64,000 nucleotides of DNA, from positions 2,858,918 through 2,922,917 of the forward strand of contig NC_011832.1 in the NCBI RefSeq assembly GCF_000021965.1. Direction: 5' to 3'. The position numbers were made by a program, and so were the translations under genes. Positions 54,125-63,234 of this stretch are shown in pieces; the stretch's first letter is position 1; each line of letters starts with the position of its first letter. The stretch comes from Methanosphaerula palustris E1-9c. GTDB taxonomy: Archaea > Halobacteriota > Methanomicrobia > Methanomicrobiales > Methanospirillaceae. The notes below the pieces were generated by a model. The model was not told where the DNA came from. It saw only the letters and a program-made list of their open reading frames with translations, and searched no databases.

Positions 54125-55321
54125 TCAGATCCGTTCCCCATGCTGGGATATGTCGAGGCCGACATACTCCTCATCTTCAGAGACCCGGAGACCCATCGTT
54201 TTGTCCACCACCCAGCCGATCAGATAACTGGCCACAAAGGCATAGACCAATACCACCCCGGCAGCGAGCACATTATGAAGGAACTGATCGATATTCCCCT
54301 CCAGCAGTCCGGAATACTTATTCACTGCGACCGTCGCGAAGATCCCAGTCGCCAACATTCCCCAGAGCCCCCCAACCCCATGGACTGCCCAGGCGTCCAG
54401 GGACTCATCATAACCGATATTTATCCGGAAGAGCATCGCCTTGTAGCAGAGCACCCCCGCCACTCCACCGATCACCACCGCGGCGAGCGAGTCGACGTAA
54501 CCTGCAGCCGGGGTGATGGCGACCAGACCTGCCACCGCCCCGGTCACCATCCCGAGGGAGGAGGGACGGTTATGGAGCCAGGAGGTGAAGAGCCAAGCAA
54601 GCGCCCCGACAGCAGCTGCAACGTTGGTGACCATGAATGCGTTGGCAGCGATCCCGTCAGCCGCCAGGGCGGATCCGGCATTAAACCCGAACCACCCGAA
54701 CCAGAGGATCGCAGCTCCGAGCAGGGCCATCGGGATGTTGTGTGGTTCCATCGAGTATTCACCGAACCCGACCCGTTTCCCGATGACGAACGCCAGTGCA
54801 AGGGCGCTGAACCCGGAGTTGATCTCGACGACCGTGCCGCCGGCGAAGTCGATCGAACCGAGCATCTGTTCCCAACCGCCGCCCCACGCCCAGTGGGCCA
54901 GTGGGTCATAGACCAGCGTGGTCCAGAGCAGAGCCAGTACGATGAACGAAGTGAGCTTCACCCGCTCGGCACAGGCCGAGGTGATCACAGCCAGCGTGAC
55001 CGCGGCGAAGGTGAGCTGGAAGGCCGCAAAGAGGATCGGAGGATAGGTGCCGGCACCGGGGTCGAGGCCGACCCCGTGTAGCCCAATAAACTGCAGCCCG
55101 CCGATCACTCCGCCAATGTCAGGGCCGAACGCGAGCGAATAGCCGATGAATACCCACTGGACGGTCACAACCGCCAGAGCAATGAACGAAAGGGCGATCA
55201 TCGAGATGAAGTTCTTCCGCCTGACCATTCCGCCATAGAAGAGACCGACACCGGGGGTCATGAACATCACGAGCGCCGTCGCGATCAGCAACCATGCCGT
55301 GGTGCCGGTATCAAGCGCCAT
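54125..55321 (-). CDS. amt: Ammonium transporter Amt, second copy
   Basis: 398 residues, strongly similar to the copy at 51975 (same [32 protein letters not shown] and [18 protein letters not shown], same C-terminal [16 protein letters not shown]). No glnK follows it. The conserved tail suggests it can still be gated by the GlnK of the first copy. A recent-looking paralogue, probably serving a different ammonium range. Confidence 0.94.
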   Translation of the reverse strand: MALDTGTTAWLLIATALVMFMTPGVGLFYGGMVRRKNFISMIALSFIALAVVTVQWVFIGYSLAFGPDIGGVIGGLQFIGLHGVGLDPGAGTYPPILFAAFQLTFAAVTLAVITSACAERVKLTSFIVLALLWTTLVYDPLAHWAWGGGWEQMLGSIDFAGGTVVEINSGFSALALAFVIGKRVGFGEYSMEPHNIPMALLGAAILWFGWFGFNAGSALAADGIAANAFMVTNVAAAVGALAWLFTSWLHNRPSSLGMVTGAVAGLVAITPAAGYVDSLAAVVIGGVAGVLCYKAMLFRINIGYDESLDAWAVHGVGGLWGMLATGIFATVAVNKYSGLLEGNIDQFLHNVLAAGVVLVYAFVASYLIGWVVDKTMGLRVSEDEEYVGLDISQHGERI

Positions 55322-55385
55322 CGTCTACCCCCCATCCCGGAGATCCCACTCCACTTCGCCATTTAAGCCCTGTTCTGGTATCCAT

Positions 55386-55399
55386 AGAACGCCACTTCC
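55386..55399. promoter_or_regulatory. Imperfect NrpR-like site upstream of the second amt
   Basis: On the minus strand GGAAGTGGCGTTCT is GGAA-N6-TTCT, one base off the GGAA-N6-TTCC operator. A TATA-like CTATAAATAC lies further upstream at about 55449-55458, giving the same order as at the first amt. The match alone could be chance. Confidence 0.4.
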
Positions 55400-55451
55400 T
55401 TCTCGTTCCAGATAAATCTGGATCTCTCTGCAAGGTTGGCGCTGTACGTAT

Positions 55452-56333
55452 TTATAGTGTTGAACGGACCGTTTCTGCAGTCTCATCTGGCCCGGAGAAG
55501 AGCATGAGTGGTGATGAAAGGTGACTGACAAGGTCTTTGCGATCGGTCACCACCACCGCAGACTGCTCAAGCATCAGGTTCACCCGTTCATCGACCCCGA
55601 CTGACCTGAAGTCGGTCCGAAGCGCAACCACCGGAATACCACAAGCGTAAGCATACCCGACCTCCCAGGCTGTTCCGGAGTCGGTATCAGCCCCGTCGAT
55701 CACCGCGACGACGAGATCAGAGTCGCGGAGAACGTTCAGGTTCTCTGAAAAGATGACTCTGGTAATCCCCAAGTCACGCGATGAAAAGTCGTCACCGATC
55801 TCCTGTGGAAGGTGGACCTGCTGGCCGGCCCTAACAAGTTGGTCCCGGACCAGCCGGTTGTACATCCGTTCCCCTTCGGAGAAGAGTGGCGCAGCCAAGT
55901 AGACCCGGTACCTTCCAAAGGAGGTGACATCATACACTGGGATATCGGGGAACCGGGCCAGCCATACTCCAGGACCCGACCTCTTCGGCGGGTCGCCGCC
56001 ATAGTAGGTCCGGTCCACCCCACAGGTCGGCGACGAGTTCACCCCAACGATGCAGAGGGGAGGACCCCGAACCCTGATCAGAGCCCGGATTTTCCTCTCC
56101 AACCGGGCCAGCAGGGCAGCAAAAGCCGGGGTATCGAGCCGTTCCAGAAATGTCCCCGGCTTGCGATCCCAGCCGAGGTGGATCGTCTCTGGGCAGGGGA
56201 GAGGGACCATCTCGATTCCAAGCGTTTCGCATCGCGCCCGGACCTTCGTAAACCACAAACGGTCCTCCTCGTCGGTGATGCCACGGGCTCGGAAGGAGGG
56301 ATCGAGGATGCAGGGGCAAACCAGCACGTACAT
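55452..56333 (-). CDS. Fusion of TudS/DUF523-like domain with nucleoside 2-deoxyribosyltransferase
   Basis: 293 residues in two parts. Residues 1-135 (VLVCPCILDPSFRARGI, then CIVGVNSSPTCGV) keep the three cysteines of the TudS/DUF523 type, whose studied members remove sulfur from thiouracil via a 4Fe-4S cluster. Residues 145-290 (VYLAAPLFSEGERMYNRLVR, then SDLVVAVIDGADTDSGTAWE and VGYAYACGIPVVALRTD) match nucleoside 2-deoxyribosyltransferases, which exchange bases on deoxyribose. The combination suggests salvage or clean-up of modified nucleobases. Divergent from the Tsr3 gene. Confidence 0.75.
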   Translation of the reverse strand: MYVLVCPCILDPSFRARGITDEEDRLWFTKVRARCETLGIEMVPLPCPETIHLGWDRKPGTFLERLDTPAFAALLARLERKIRALIRVRGPPLCIVGVNSSPTCGVDRTYYGGDPPKRSGPGVWLARFPDIPVYDVTSFGRYRVYLAAPLFSEGERMYNRLVRDQLVRAGQQVHLPQEIGDDFSSRDLGITRVIFSENLNVLRDSDLVVAVIDGADTDSGTAWEVGYAYACGIPVVALRTDFRSVGVDERVNLMLEQSAVVVTDRKDLVSHLSSPLMLFSGPDETAETVRSTL

Positions 56334-56364
56334 TATTAGTCTGTTGGATTCCCACAGAAGATAG

Positions 56365-56859
56365 ATGATCCCTCTCTATGCATACAGGGACAATTCATGC
56401 GACCCGAAGAAGTGCACTGTCAAGAAGCTTGAGAAGTTCGGGCTGATCAAGATCGTCACGACGATCCCGGCGATCCCCAGGAGCACCCTGATACTCGACC
56501 CAACCGCAGAGCAGGCCCTCTCCCCTGCCGACAGGATGGTCAGATCGATTACGGCGCTCGACTGCTCCTGGGAAGTGCTCGACACCGGGGCGTTCACCTC
56601 CTTCAGGCTCCACCGTGCCCTCCCATTCCTGGTCGCGGCCAACCCGGTGAACTTCGGGAGGCCGTTCCGACTCACCTCGGTGGAGGCGATCGCCGCGGCC
56701 CTGTTCATCATGGGCGAGCAGGATCAGGCCAGGGCGGTGCTCGCCAAGATCAACTGGGGGATCCGGTTCCTTGAGGTGAACGAGGAGCCGCTCGATCTGT
56801 ATGCCGCGGCCAAGGACTCGGCCGAGGTAGTGGCGATACAGGCCACATATCTGGACTGA
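56365..56859 (+). CDS. Tsr3 (DUF367), rRNA aminocarboxypropyltransferase
   Basis: 164 residues. YRDNSCDPKKCTVKKLEKFG at the start and LDCSWEVLDTGAF, RALPFLVAANPVNFGRPFRL and LTSVEAIAAALFIMGE are the hallmarks of Tsr3, which transfers the 3-amino-3-carboxypropyl group of SAM to a modified uridine in small-subunit rRNA. Complete length for archaeal members. Together with the nearby Rio1 and KH proteins it belongs to small-subunit maturation. Confidence 0.9.
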   Translation: MIPLYAYRDNSCDPKKCTVKKLEKFGLIKIVTTIPAIPRSTLILDPTAEQALSPADRMVRSITALDCSWEVLDTGAFTSFRLHRALPFLVAANPVNFGRPFRLTSVEAIAAALFIMGEQDQARAVLAKINWGIRFLEVNEEPLDLYAAAKDSAEVVAIQATYLD

Positions 56860-56925
56860 ACCTGGCAGAACATTGAATATATCAAATACTGATCAGATCA
56901 TACGATAGACTTCTGGAGACAACCC

Positions 56926-57033
56926 ATGAGATCAAAATCTGTATCCCTTCTCCTCTCCATCCTGCTGAACGCGACCGCCGGCTGCATCGCCCATCAGAAG
57001 GCCACCACCTCAGAGGCACATACCTTTAAATAA
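56926..57033 (+). CDS. Tiny lipoprotein-like peptide
   Basis: 35 residues: basic start, hydrophobic SVSLLLSILLNATAGC ending in a lipobox-like cysteine, then HQKATTSEAHTFK and a stop. GGAG lies 8 bases upstream of the ATG. The small size suggests either a real peptide or a truncated lipoprotein gene. Its end overlaps the TATA box of the following gap gene. Confidence 0.35.
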   Translation: MRSKSVSLLLSILLNATAGCIAHQKATTSEAHTFK

Positions 57034-57034
57034 T
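57024..57034 (+). promoter_or_regulatory. TATA box of gap
   Basis: CTTTAAATAAT sits 20-30 bases before the gap ATG at 57054, so transcription should start at or beside the start codon, implying a leaderless or near-leaderless mRNA. No ribosome binding site is seen before this ATG, in agreement. Confidence 0.55.
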
Positions 57035-57053
57035 CGATGCCAATCTAACTTGC

Positions 57054-58076
57054 ATGATCAAAGTCGCCATCAATGGATACGGCACCATCGGAAAACGTGT
57101 CGCTGACGCCGTCGCCGCTCAGCCCGACATGGAGATCATCGGGGTCTCCAAGACTTCTCCAAGTGCCGAGGCCTTCGTCGCCCAGAGCCGTGGATACCCG
57201 CTATATATCGCAGATATCGGCAGAAAGCCCGACTTTGAGAAGGCAGGGATTCGGGTTGCCGGCTCTGTCGAGGAGATGCTGACTAGAGCCGACGTGGTGG
57301 TGGACGCGACTCCTGGCGGGGTCGGTGCCAAGAACAAACCCCTGTACGAGAAACTCGGTGTGCGTGTGATCTACCAGGGCGGCGAGAAGCACCTGCTGGC
57401 CGGGTTCTCGTTCAACTCCTCCTGCAACTATGCCAAGGCCATCGGCCGGCAGTTCGTCCGGGTCGTCTCCTGCAATACCACCGGTCTCTGTCGGATCATC
57501 CACCTGGTCGATACCGCTTACGGGGTGAAGAAGGTCCGGGCCACGATGATCCGGCGTGCCTCGGACCCCGGCGAGATCAAGCGGGGACCTGTCGACGCGA
57601 TCGTCCTCGACCCGGTGACAGTGCCGAGCCACCACGGCCCCGATGTCCAGAGCGTGCTCCCGACGATCCCGATCACCACGGCCGCACTGATCGTCCCGAC
57701 CACCTTCATGCATATGCACGTAGTGATGATCGAAACCGAGAAGGAGGCAGACCGCGAGGAGATCATCCAGTTGATCGAATCCCACCCAAGGCTCGGGCTG
57801 GTGCGCCCTGCGACCGGCATCACCAGCACCGCCCAGCTTAAGGAGTACATGCAGGACCTCGGCAGGTCCAGGGCCGACCTCTGGGAGAACGGGATCTTCC
57901 AGGATTCGGTCTCGGTGGTGGACGGGCACGAAGTCTGCCTGTACCAGGCGATCCACCAGGAGGCCGACGTGGTCGTCGAGAACGTCGACGCGATCCGGGC
58001 GATGATTGGCGAGGTTACAGACGCCGAGACCTCGATCGCGATCACCAACAAGGCCCTCGGATTCACGGCGATCTGA
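57054..58076 (+). CDS. gap: Type II glyceraldehyde-3-phosphate dehydrogenase
   Basis: 340 residues, the archaeal form. N-terminal IKVAINGYGTIGKRVADAVA binds NAD(P). The catalytic cysteine is in RVVSCNTTGLCR (about 140). Later segments HHGPDVQSVLPTIPITTAAL and the C-terminal YQAIHQEADVVVENVDAIRA are typical. It acts in gluconeogenesis in methanogens. Complete and expressed from its own promoter; the tyrS gene follows 49 bases on. Confidence 0.95.
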   Translation: MIKVAINGYGTIGKRVADAVAAQPDMEIIGVSKTSPSAEAFVAQSRGYPLYIADIGRKPDFEKAGIRVAGSVEEMLTRADVVVDATPGGVGAKNKPLYEKLGVRVIYQGGEKHLLAGFSFNSSCNYAKAIGRQFVRVVSCNTTGLCRIIHLVDTAYGVKKVRATMIRRASDPGEIKRGPVDAIVLDPVTVPSHHGPDVQSVLPTIPITTAALIVPTTFMHMHVVMIETEKEADREEIIQLIESHPRLGLVRPATGITSTAQLKEYMQDLGRSRADLWENGIFQDSVSVVDGHEVCLYQAIHQEADVVVENVDAIRAMIGEVTDAETSIAITNKALGFTAI

Positions 58077-58125
58077 TCCCGGGCGTGAATAACCTATTAA
58101 GCCTCTCCCCGCCCATTCTTTTTCT

Positions 58126-59076
58126 ATGGATCCATACTCGCTTGTGACACGGAACACTGTTGAGGTTGTCACCGACGAAGAACTTTCAGCTCTCTTAAAG
58201 AAGCCAGGGCGGAAGGTCTATGCCGGATACGAACCAAGCGGCGAGGTCCACCTCGGCCACCTGGTGACCGTGAACAAGCTGCTCGACCTGAAGAAGGTCG
58301 GCTTTGAGATCGTGGTGCTGCTGGCGGACCTACATGCCTTCCTGAACCGGAAGGGGACGATGGAGGAGGTGCGAACCCTGGCAGAGTACAACAGAAAATG
58401 CTTTGAAGGGCTCGGCCTCGTCGATGTCACCTATGTGCTCGGCTCGGACCTGCAGCTCTCTCCTGAGTACGAACTGCTAATGCTGAAGATCTCCCAGGAG
58501 GTAACGCTGAACCGGGCCACCCGCTCGATGGACGAGGTCGGCCGGCAGATGGAGCACCCGACCGTCTCGCAGATGGTCTACCCAATAATGCAGATCACCG
58601 ACATCGCAACCCTCGGAGTCGACGCCGCGGTCGGCGGGATCGACCAGCGGAAGATCCACATGCTGGCACGGGAGTACCTGCCCGGCCACGGTTACCCGAC
58701 CCCCGTCTGTCTGCACACCCCGATCCTGAACGGGCTCGACGGGAAGAAGATGTCCTCGTCGCAGAAAAACTATATATCCGTCGCCGAGGATGAGGAGTCG
58801 ATCAGAAAGAAGATGAATAAGGCCTACTGCCCCAAGGAGATCGAGGAGAACCCGGTGCTGCAGATGCTCCAGTACCACCTCTTCCCGCGATTCAACGAGA
58901 TCACCCTTCACCGGCCCGAAAAGTTCGGTGGCGACCTGACCTTCACCTCATACGAGGCGCTCAGCGAGGCCTACGGGTCCGGAGCCATTCACCCGGCCGA
59001 TCTGAAGAGGGCGGCCGGCGAGTACATGATCGAACTCCTTCGGCCGGTCCGCGAGTACCTGGAGTCTCATCCGTGA
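58126..59076 (+). CDS. tyrS: Tyrosyl-tRNA synthetase
   Basis: 316 residues, class I, archaeal/eukaryal short form. HLGH at residues 42-45 is the HIGH motif, LADLHAFLNRKGT follows, IMQITDIATLGVDAAVGGID lies in the tyrosine pocket and KKMSSSQKN is the KMSKS motif. The archaeal enzyme lacks the bacterial C-terminal S4 domain, as here. It overlaps the start of rio1 by 4 bases. Confidence 0.95.
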   Translation: MDPYSLVTRNTVEVVTDEELSALLKKPGRKVYAGYEPSGEVHLGHLVTVNKLLDLKKVGFEIVVLLADLHAFLNRKGTMEEVRTLAEYNRKCFEGLGLVDVTYVLGSDLQLSPEYELLMLKISQEVTLNRATRSMDEVGRQMEHPTVSQMVYPIMQITDIATLGVDAAVGGIDQRKIHMLAREYLPGHGYPTPVCLHTPILNGLDGKKMSSSQKNYISVAEDEESIRKKMNKAYCPKEIEENPVLQMLQYHLFPRFNEITLHRPEKFGGDLTFTSYEALSEAYGSGAIHPADLKRAAGEYMIELLRPVREYLESHP

Positions 59077-59858
59077 TCACCCACCGCGACGATCTGCAGG
59101 ACCGCTTCGACGACGAGATCGCTGCGATGGGTGTCCGGATCAAGGACGCCAACCAGTTCAAGGTACGGGACGATGTCTTCGACGATGTGACACTGCTTGC
59201 GTTGTACAAACTGGTTCACAAGAAGCACCTCTCAGTGATCGGAGGCGCGATAAGCACCGGCAAGGAGGCAAATGTCTTCTATGCCGAGCATGACGGGGAG
59301 CCGATCGCCCTGAAGATCTACCGGGTCAGATCTGCAAACTTCACGACGATGGGGGTGTATATGACCGGAGACCGGCGGTTCTCGGGGATTGGTTCCTCTC
59401 GCAAAGCCCTGATCTTTGCCTGGGCGAAGAAGGAGTTTTCGAACCTTAAAAGGGCCGACGAGGCTGGAATCCCAGTTCCGAAACCATTGATCTGGGACAG
59501 GAACATCCTGCTGATCGGGTTCCTCGGTAAGGATGAACAGCCCTATCCCCAGCTCCGAAACGCGACCCTTGAGGACCCGGCCGCCACCTACGAGACGATC
59601 ATCGGCTACATCAAGACGCTGTATACCGGTGCCAAACTGGTTCATGCAGATTTGAGCGAATATAATATCCTGTACGGGGATCAGGTATATATGATAGATA
59701 TGGGCCAGTCGGTCACCCTCGACCACCCGCAGGCGTTGCGGTTCCTGGTCAGGGATATCCAGAATATCAACAGGTTCTTCAGAACAAAGACTGAGGTGAT
59801 GGAGGAGAGAGAGATCTTCACCGCAGTCACCGGAATCAGCAACGACTATGAACCATAA
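59073..59858 (+). CDS. rio1: Rio1-type atypical serine protein kinase
   Basis: 261 residues. Nucleotide loop ISTGKEANVFYAEHDG, lysine in PIALKIYRV, the catalytic loop VHADLSEYNILYG and metal-binding VYMIDMGQSVTLDHP mark the RIO1 family. RIO1 drives late maturation of the small ribosomal subunit. It is co-translated with tyrS (4-base overlap) and followed by the KH protein that is its usual archaeal neighbour. Confidence 0.93.
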   Translation: MITHRDDLQDRFDDEIAAMGVRIKDANQFKVRDDVFDDVTLLALYKLVHKKHLSVIGGAISTGKEANVFYAEHDGEPIALKIYRVRSANFTTMGVYMTGDRRFSGIGSSRKALIFAWAKKEFSNLKRADEAGIPVPKPLIWDRNILLIGFLGKDEQPYPQLRNATLEDPAATYETIIGYIKTLYTGAKLVHADLSEYNILYGDQVYMIDMGQSVTLDHPQALRFLVRDIQNINRFFRTKTEVMEEREIFTAVTGISNDYEP

Positions 59859-59876
59859 AAGAGGAAGGAGAAGGCG

Positions 59877-60416
59877 ATGATACAGGAGTCAAAGATTGCA
59901 GGGAACAGAGTCGGGGTTCTGATCGGAAAGGCAGGGGCGACCAAGCGGGAGCTCGAGGAGCGGACCTCGTCATCGATCACCATCAACAGCGATGAAGGAA
60001 TGGTGAAGGTGGAGGGCGAGGACGCAGTCGGCGTACTGCTGGCCGGCGAGGTGATCAGGGCGATCAACCGGGGGTTCTCCCCGGCGCATGCGTTCACCCT
60101 CCTTGATGACGAGGACATGATCCTCGATGTGATCGAGCTCTCGTCCACCGGGGATACGCAGAGACAGCTGGATCGGCTGCGTGGACGGATCATCGGCAGG
60201 GACGGAAGTTCCCGCGAACAGATCGAGACGATGACCAGCACCTACCTCTCGGTCTATGGGAAGACGGTGGCGATCATCGGGCTACCCGACCAGGTCAAAA
60301 ACGCCCGTGCCGGGATCGAGATGCTGATAAAAGGAATCCCGCACGAGAGTGTCTTTGCATTTCTGGATCGCAAGAAGAAGGAACTGAAGCAGGACATGCT
60401 CAGTTACTACTACTGA
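59877..60416 (+). CDS. KH-domain RNA-binding protein (Dim2/Pno1-like)
   Basis: 179 residues with two KH domains, GNRVGVLIGKAGATKRELEE (GxxG loop GKAG) and LRGRIIGRDGSSREQIETMT (GRDG). Archaeal Dim2 homologues bind the 3' end of 16S rRNA during small-subunit maturation together with Rio1 and Nob1. It ends with a charged DRKKKELKQDMLSYYY tail. AGGAGAAGG precedes the ATG as a good ribosome binding site. Confidence 0.9.
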   Translation: MIQESKIAGNRVGVLIGKAGATKRELEERTSSSITINSDEGMVKVEGEDAVGVLLAGEVIRAINRGFSPAHAFTLLDDEDMILDVIELSSTGDTQRQLDRLRGRIIGRDGSSREQIETMTSTYLSVYGKTVAIIGLPDQVKNARAGIEMLIKGIPHESVFAFLDRKKKELKQDMLSYYY

Positions 60417-60452
60417 TCCGGACTAGATATCCGGATCCCACCCCAATTTATG

Positions 60453-60469
60453 CTTTATTTCCACTGGAG
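60453..60469 (-). promoter_or_regulatory. Mini-ORB-like element
   Basis: Read on the minus strand, CTCCAGTGGAAATAAAG matches the core TTCCAGTGGAAA of archaeal origin recognition boxes with one difference; GGGGTG follows 9 bases later. It lies in the 132-base spacer before hel308 and has the same orientation as the fuller ORB at 63879-63899. Confidence 0.6.
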
Positions 60470-60548
60470 AGAGAAGCGTAATTTTTGAGGTTTATTCGAT
60501 CAGCGAACTGGTATTTGAAGTAATTGCAGTGGATTTAAAGGGGTTCTG

Positions 60549-62732
60549 ATGAAGATAGCATCATTGCCGGTGCCCGCGCCGCTTATTGAGTACTGTGAAG
60601 AGAAGGGAATCACTGACCTTTACCCTCCACAGGCCGCCTGTGTCGACGAAGGAATCTTCTCCGGGAAGAGTTTGCTCGTGGCGATACCGACCGCGAGCGG
60701 CAAGACGCTGGTCGCCGAGCTGGCCATGCATGCCCAGGTCGCCAATGGCGGGAAATGCCTGTATATCGTACCGCTCAGAGCGCTGGCTGGCGAGAAGTTT
60801 CGGGAGTTCTCAGGAAAGGGGGTGAAGGTCGGGATCTCCACTGGAGATCTCGACCGGCGCGACGAATTTTTGGGTGCCAACGATATCATCATCGCCACCT
60901 CCGAGAAGGTCGACTCGCTCCTCCGGAACAAAACTCCGTGGCTTCGGCAAGTGACACTGCTGGTCGTAGATGAGGTTCATCTGATCGCGTCGCCCGACCG
61001 CGGCCCCACGCTGGAGATGGTAATCACTAAGCTCCGGTACAGAATCCCGAACCTGCAGGTGATCGCCCTCTCTGCAACCATCGGAAACCCGAAGAAGCTG
61101 GCTGACTGGCTCGGGGCCGGGCTCGTCACCAGCGAGTGGCGGCCAGTGGACCTCCGGCAGGGGGTTTTCTATCGAGGGAAGATCCACTTCCACCAGGGGG
61201 AACGGGAGGTGGCTGAACCCTCCAAGACCGAGGATCTGAACCTCTGCATTGATACAATCGAGGAGGGAGGGCAATGCCTGGTCTTCGTCAACTCCCGACG
61301 GAACGCCGAAGGGTTTGCGAAACGAGCCGCCGCAGCGTTCAAGAAGAGGGTGAAGAGTCCTGTTCTGGAGGAGTACGCGGCCCGGATCCTCGAATCGGCC
61401 ACCACTGACCAGGAGAAGGTGCTCGCAGCCTGCATCGCAACCGGGTCGGCCTTCCACCATGCCGGCCTCAGGCGCGAGTTTCGGGAACTCATAGAGGAAG
61501 GGTTCCTGAAGGGGGAGATCCGATGTATCTCCTCAACCCCGACCCTGGCGGCCGGGCTGAACCTGCCGGCGAGAAGAGTGATCATCAGGGACCTGCTGCG
61601 ATTCTCTGGGGCCGAAGGGATGGCTCCAATCCCAGTCGGCGAGTATCACCAGATGGCCGGCAGGGCCGGGCGGCCGCACCTGGACCCGTACGGTGAAGCC
61701 GTGATGATTGCCAAGAACGAGCAGTCGATCGAGGAACTCTTCGAGCGTTACATCGACGCCCCGGCCGAACCGGTCGTCTCCCAGTGCACCCGATCGGGTG
61801 CCCTCTGCTCGCACCTCCTCTCGCTGATCGCAACGGGGTTCGCCACGGATCGGAAGGGCCTCAGCAAATTTCTGGTCCAGACTTTCTACGGGTTTACCCA
61901 CGCCAGCACAAAAGCCCTGGATACGATCGTCAATCAGTCGCTCAAGTTCCTGACAGAGACCGAAATGATCACTGAGATCGGCGATCTCCTCCAGGCGACC
62001 GAATACGGGGCACTTGTCTCGAGACTGTACATCGACCCGCTCAGCGCCGAGGCGATCTCTGGAGCGATGCTGGAGGCCGATGGCTACTCCGATCGGGCCC
62101 TGTTGCAGGTGGTCTGCAGTACCTCAGACATGCCAGCCCTGTACCTGAAGAGCAAGGATCTCCAGTACCTGGAGAAGTTCCTGTACGAACACGGGGACGA
62201 CCTCTGGCAGCAGGTCCCCTGGGAGGACCGCGAGCAGTTCTACCGCTCGGTAAAGACTGCGATGCTCCTCAGTGACTATACCGACGAGGTGCCCGAGGCG
62301 ATCATCTGCGAGCGGTACGATGTTGGTCCCGGCGACCTCTATGCGGCGGTCACCAATGTGACCTGGCTGATCCATGCCGCCGCCCGGCTGGCCGCGATGT
62401 TCAGGGAGGACCTGGCGCCGGCGGTGCGGGAGCTTGAAATCTGTACTTCTCAGGGGATCCGGCGCGAGCTCCTGCCACTGGTCAGGCTGAAAGGGATCGG
62501 GCGGGTCCGCGCCCGCCGGCTCTTCAACAACGGGATCACCGATCCTGCTACACTGCAGGAGGCCGGATTCGACAGGATCACCTCGATCCTCGGATCAGGA
62601 GTTGCGAAGTCCCTCTTTTCACAGTTCGATGAGAAGGAGACGAAGGAACGGAAGGACGATCTCCAGGGATCATCTGAACTGGTGAAAAAAGCACAGACCT
62701 CACTCTTTGGATTTGGTGGCTGCGATGAGTGA
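60549..62732 (+). CDS. hel308: Hel308 superfamily 2 DNA helicase
   Basis: 727 residues. Unwinds DNA at stalled forks. Motif I AIPTASGKTLVAELA (about 48), motif II VVDEVHLIA (about 142), motif III LSATIGN, motif VI QMAGRAGRPHLDPYGEA (about 367). The C-terminal ratchet region and helix-hairpin-helix LVRLKGIGRVRARRLFNNGI fit Hel308. The extreme end QTSLFGFGG is a plausible PCNA- or RPA-interacting tail. A TATA-like GGATTTAAAGG at 60530-60540 is 10-20 bases upstream of the ATG. It overlaps the cgi121 gene by 8 bases. Confidence 0.93.
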   Translation: MKIASLPVPAPLIEYCEEKGITDLYPPQAACVDEGIFSGKSLLVAIPTASGKTLVAELAMHAQVANGGKCLYIVPLRALAGEKFREFSGKGVKVGISTGDLDRRDEFLGANDIIIATSEKVDSLLRNKTPWLRQVTLLVVDEVHLIASPDRGPTLEMVITKLRYRIPNLQVIALSATIGNPKKLADWLGAGLVTSEWRPVDLRQGVFYRGKIHFHQGEREVAEPSKTEDLNLCIDTIEEGGQCLVFVNSRRNAEGFAKRAAAAFKKRVKSPVLEEYAARILESATTDQEKVLAACIATGSAFHHAGLRREFRELIEEGFLKGEIRCISSTPTLAAGLNLPARRVIIRDLLRFSGAEGMAPIPVGEYHQMAGRAGRPHLDPYGEAVMIAKNEQSIEELFERYIDAPAEPVVSQCTRSGALCSHLLSLIATGFATDRKGLSKFLVQTFYGFTHASTKALDTIVNQSLKFLTETEMITEIGDLLQATEYGALVSRLYIDPLSAEAISGAMLEADGYSDRALLQVVCSTSDMPALYLKSKDLQYLEKFLYEHGDDLWQQVPWEDREQFYRSVKTAMLLSDYTDEVPEAIICERYDVGPGDLYAAVTNVTWLIHAAARLAAMFREDLAPAVRELEICTSQGIRRELLPLVRLKGIGRVRARRLFNNGITDPATLQEAGFDRITSILGSGVAKSLFSQFDEKETKERKDDLQGSSELVKKAQTSLFGFGGCDE

Positions 62733-63234
62733 ATGCAGCATACGATCGGCCGTGGTGACGGTCAATGATCCCGCGGACCTGCTCGTCGCCATCCGGGCGA
62801 TCGCCGAAAAAAATTCGACCCACATCATCCTCTTTGACCAGGACCGGATGGCCGGCAGGAAACATGCAGAGGCAGCTCTCGCCCATGCAGCCCGTTCTTG
62901 CAGCGAACAGCGGATGATCGCCCGGACATTCGAGATGGAGGCACTCCTCTATGCAGCCGGCTCACGGCAGTGCACAGTAGGGAGAGAGTTCGGGATTCAT
63001 AAGGGAGAGAACCACTGTTATGTCTGCCTCTGCCCTGATGTGCCGGAGGTCTGGGACGCACTCTGTGCTCATATAACCATTATACCTGTCGTGGAAGAGA
63101 TGAGCTCTTCCGAGAAACGAGCTCGATTGATGAAGCTCTTCTCGATCACTGAAACAGAGCTAGCCGTGATCGGTGAAGAGCGTATGAATGAACTGGTCCT
63201 TGAACGGGTTGCGCTGCTCGAAGTCTACCGCTGA
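62725..63234 (+). CDS. cgi121: KEOPS complex subunit Cgi121
   Basis: 169 residues from the ATG at 62725. THIILFDQDRMAGRKHAEAA, FEMEALLYAAGSRQCTVGRE and FSITETELAVIGEERMNELV match Cgi121, which presents the tRNA 3' end to the KEOPS t6A37 synthase. The t6A made here is the substrate of the methylthiotransferase encoded at 31661 in this window. Overlap with hel308 suggests cotranscription. Confidence 0.9.
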   Translation: MSECSIRSAVVTVNDPADLLVAIRAIAEKNSTHIILFDQDRMAGRKHAEAALAHAARSCSEQRMIARTFEMEALLYAAGSRQCTVGREFGIHKGENHCYVCLCPDVPEVWDALCAHITIIPVVEEMSSSEKRARLMKLFSITETELAVIGEERMNELVLERVALLEVYR

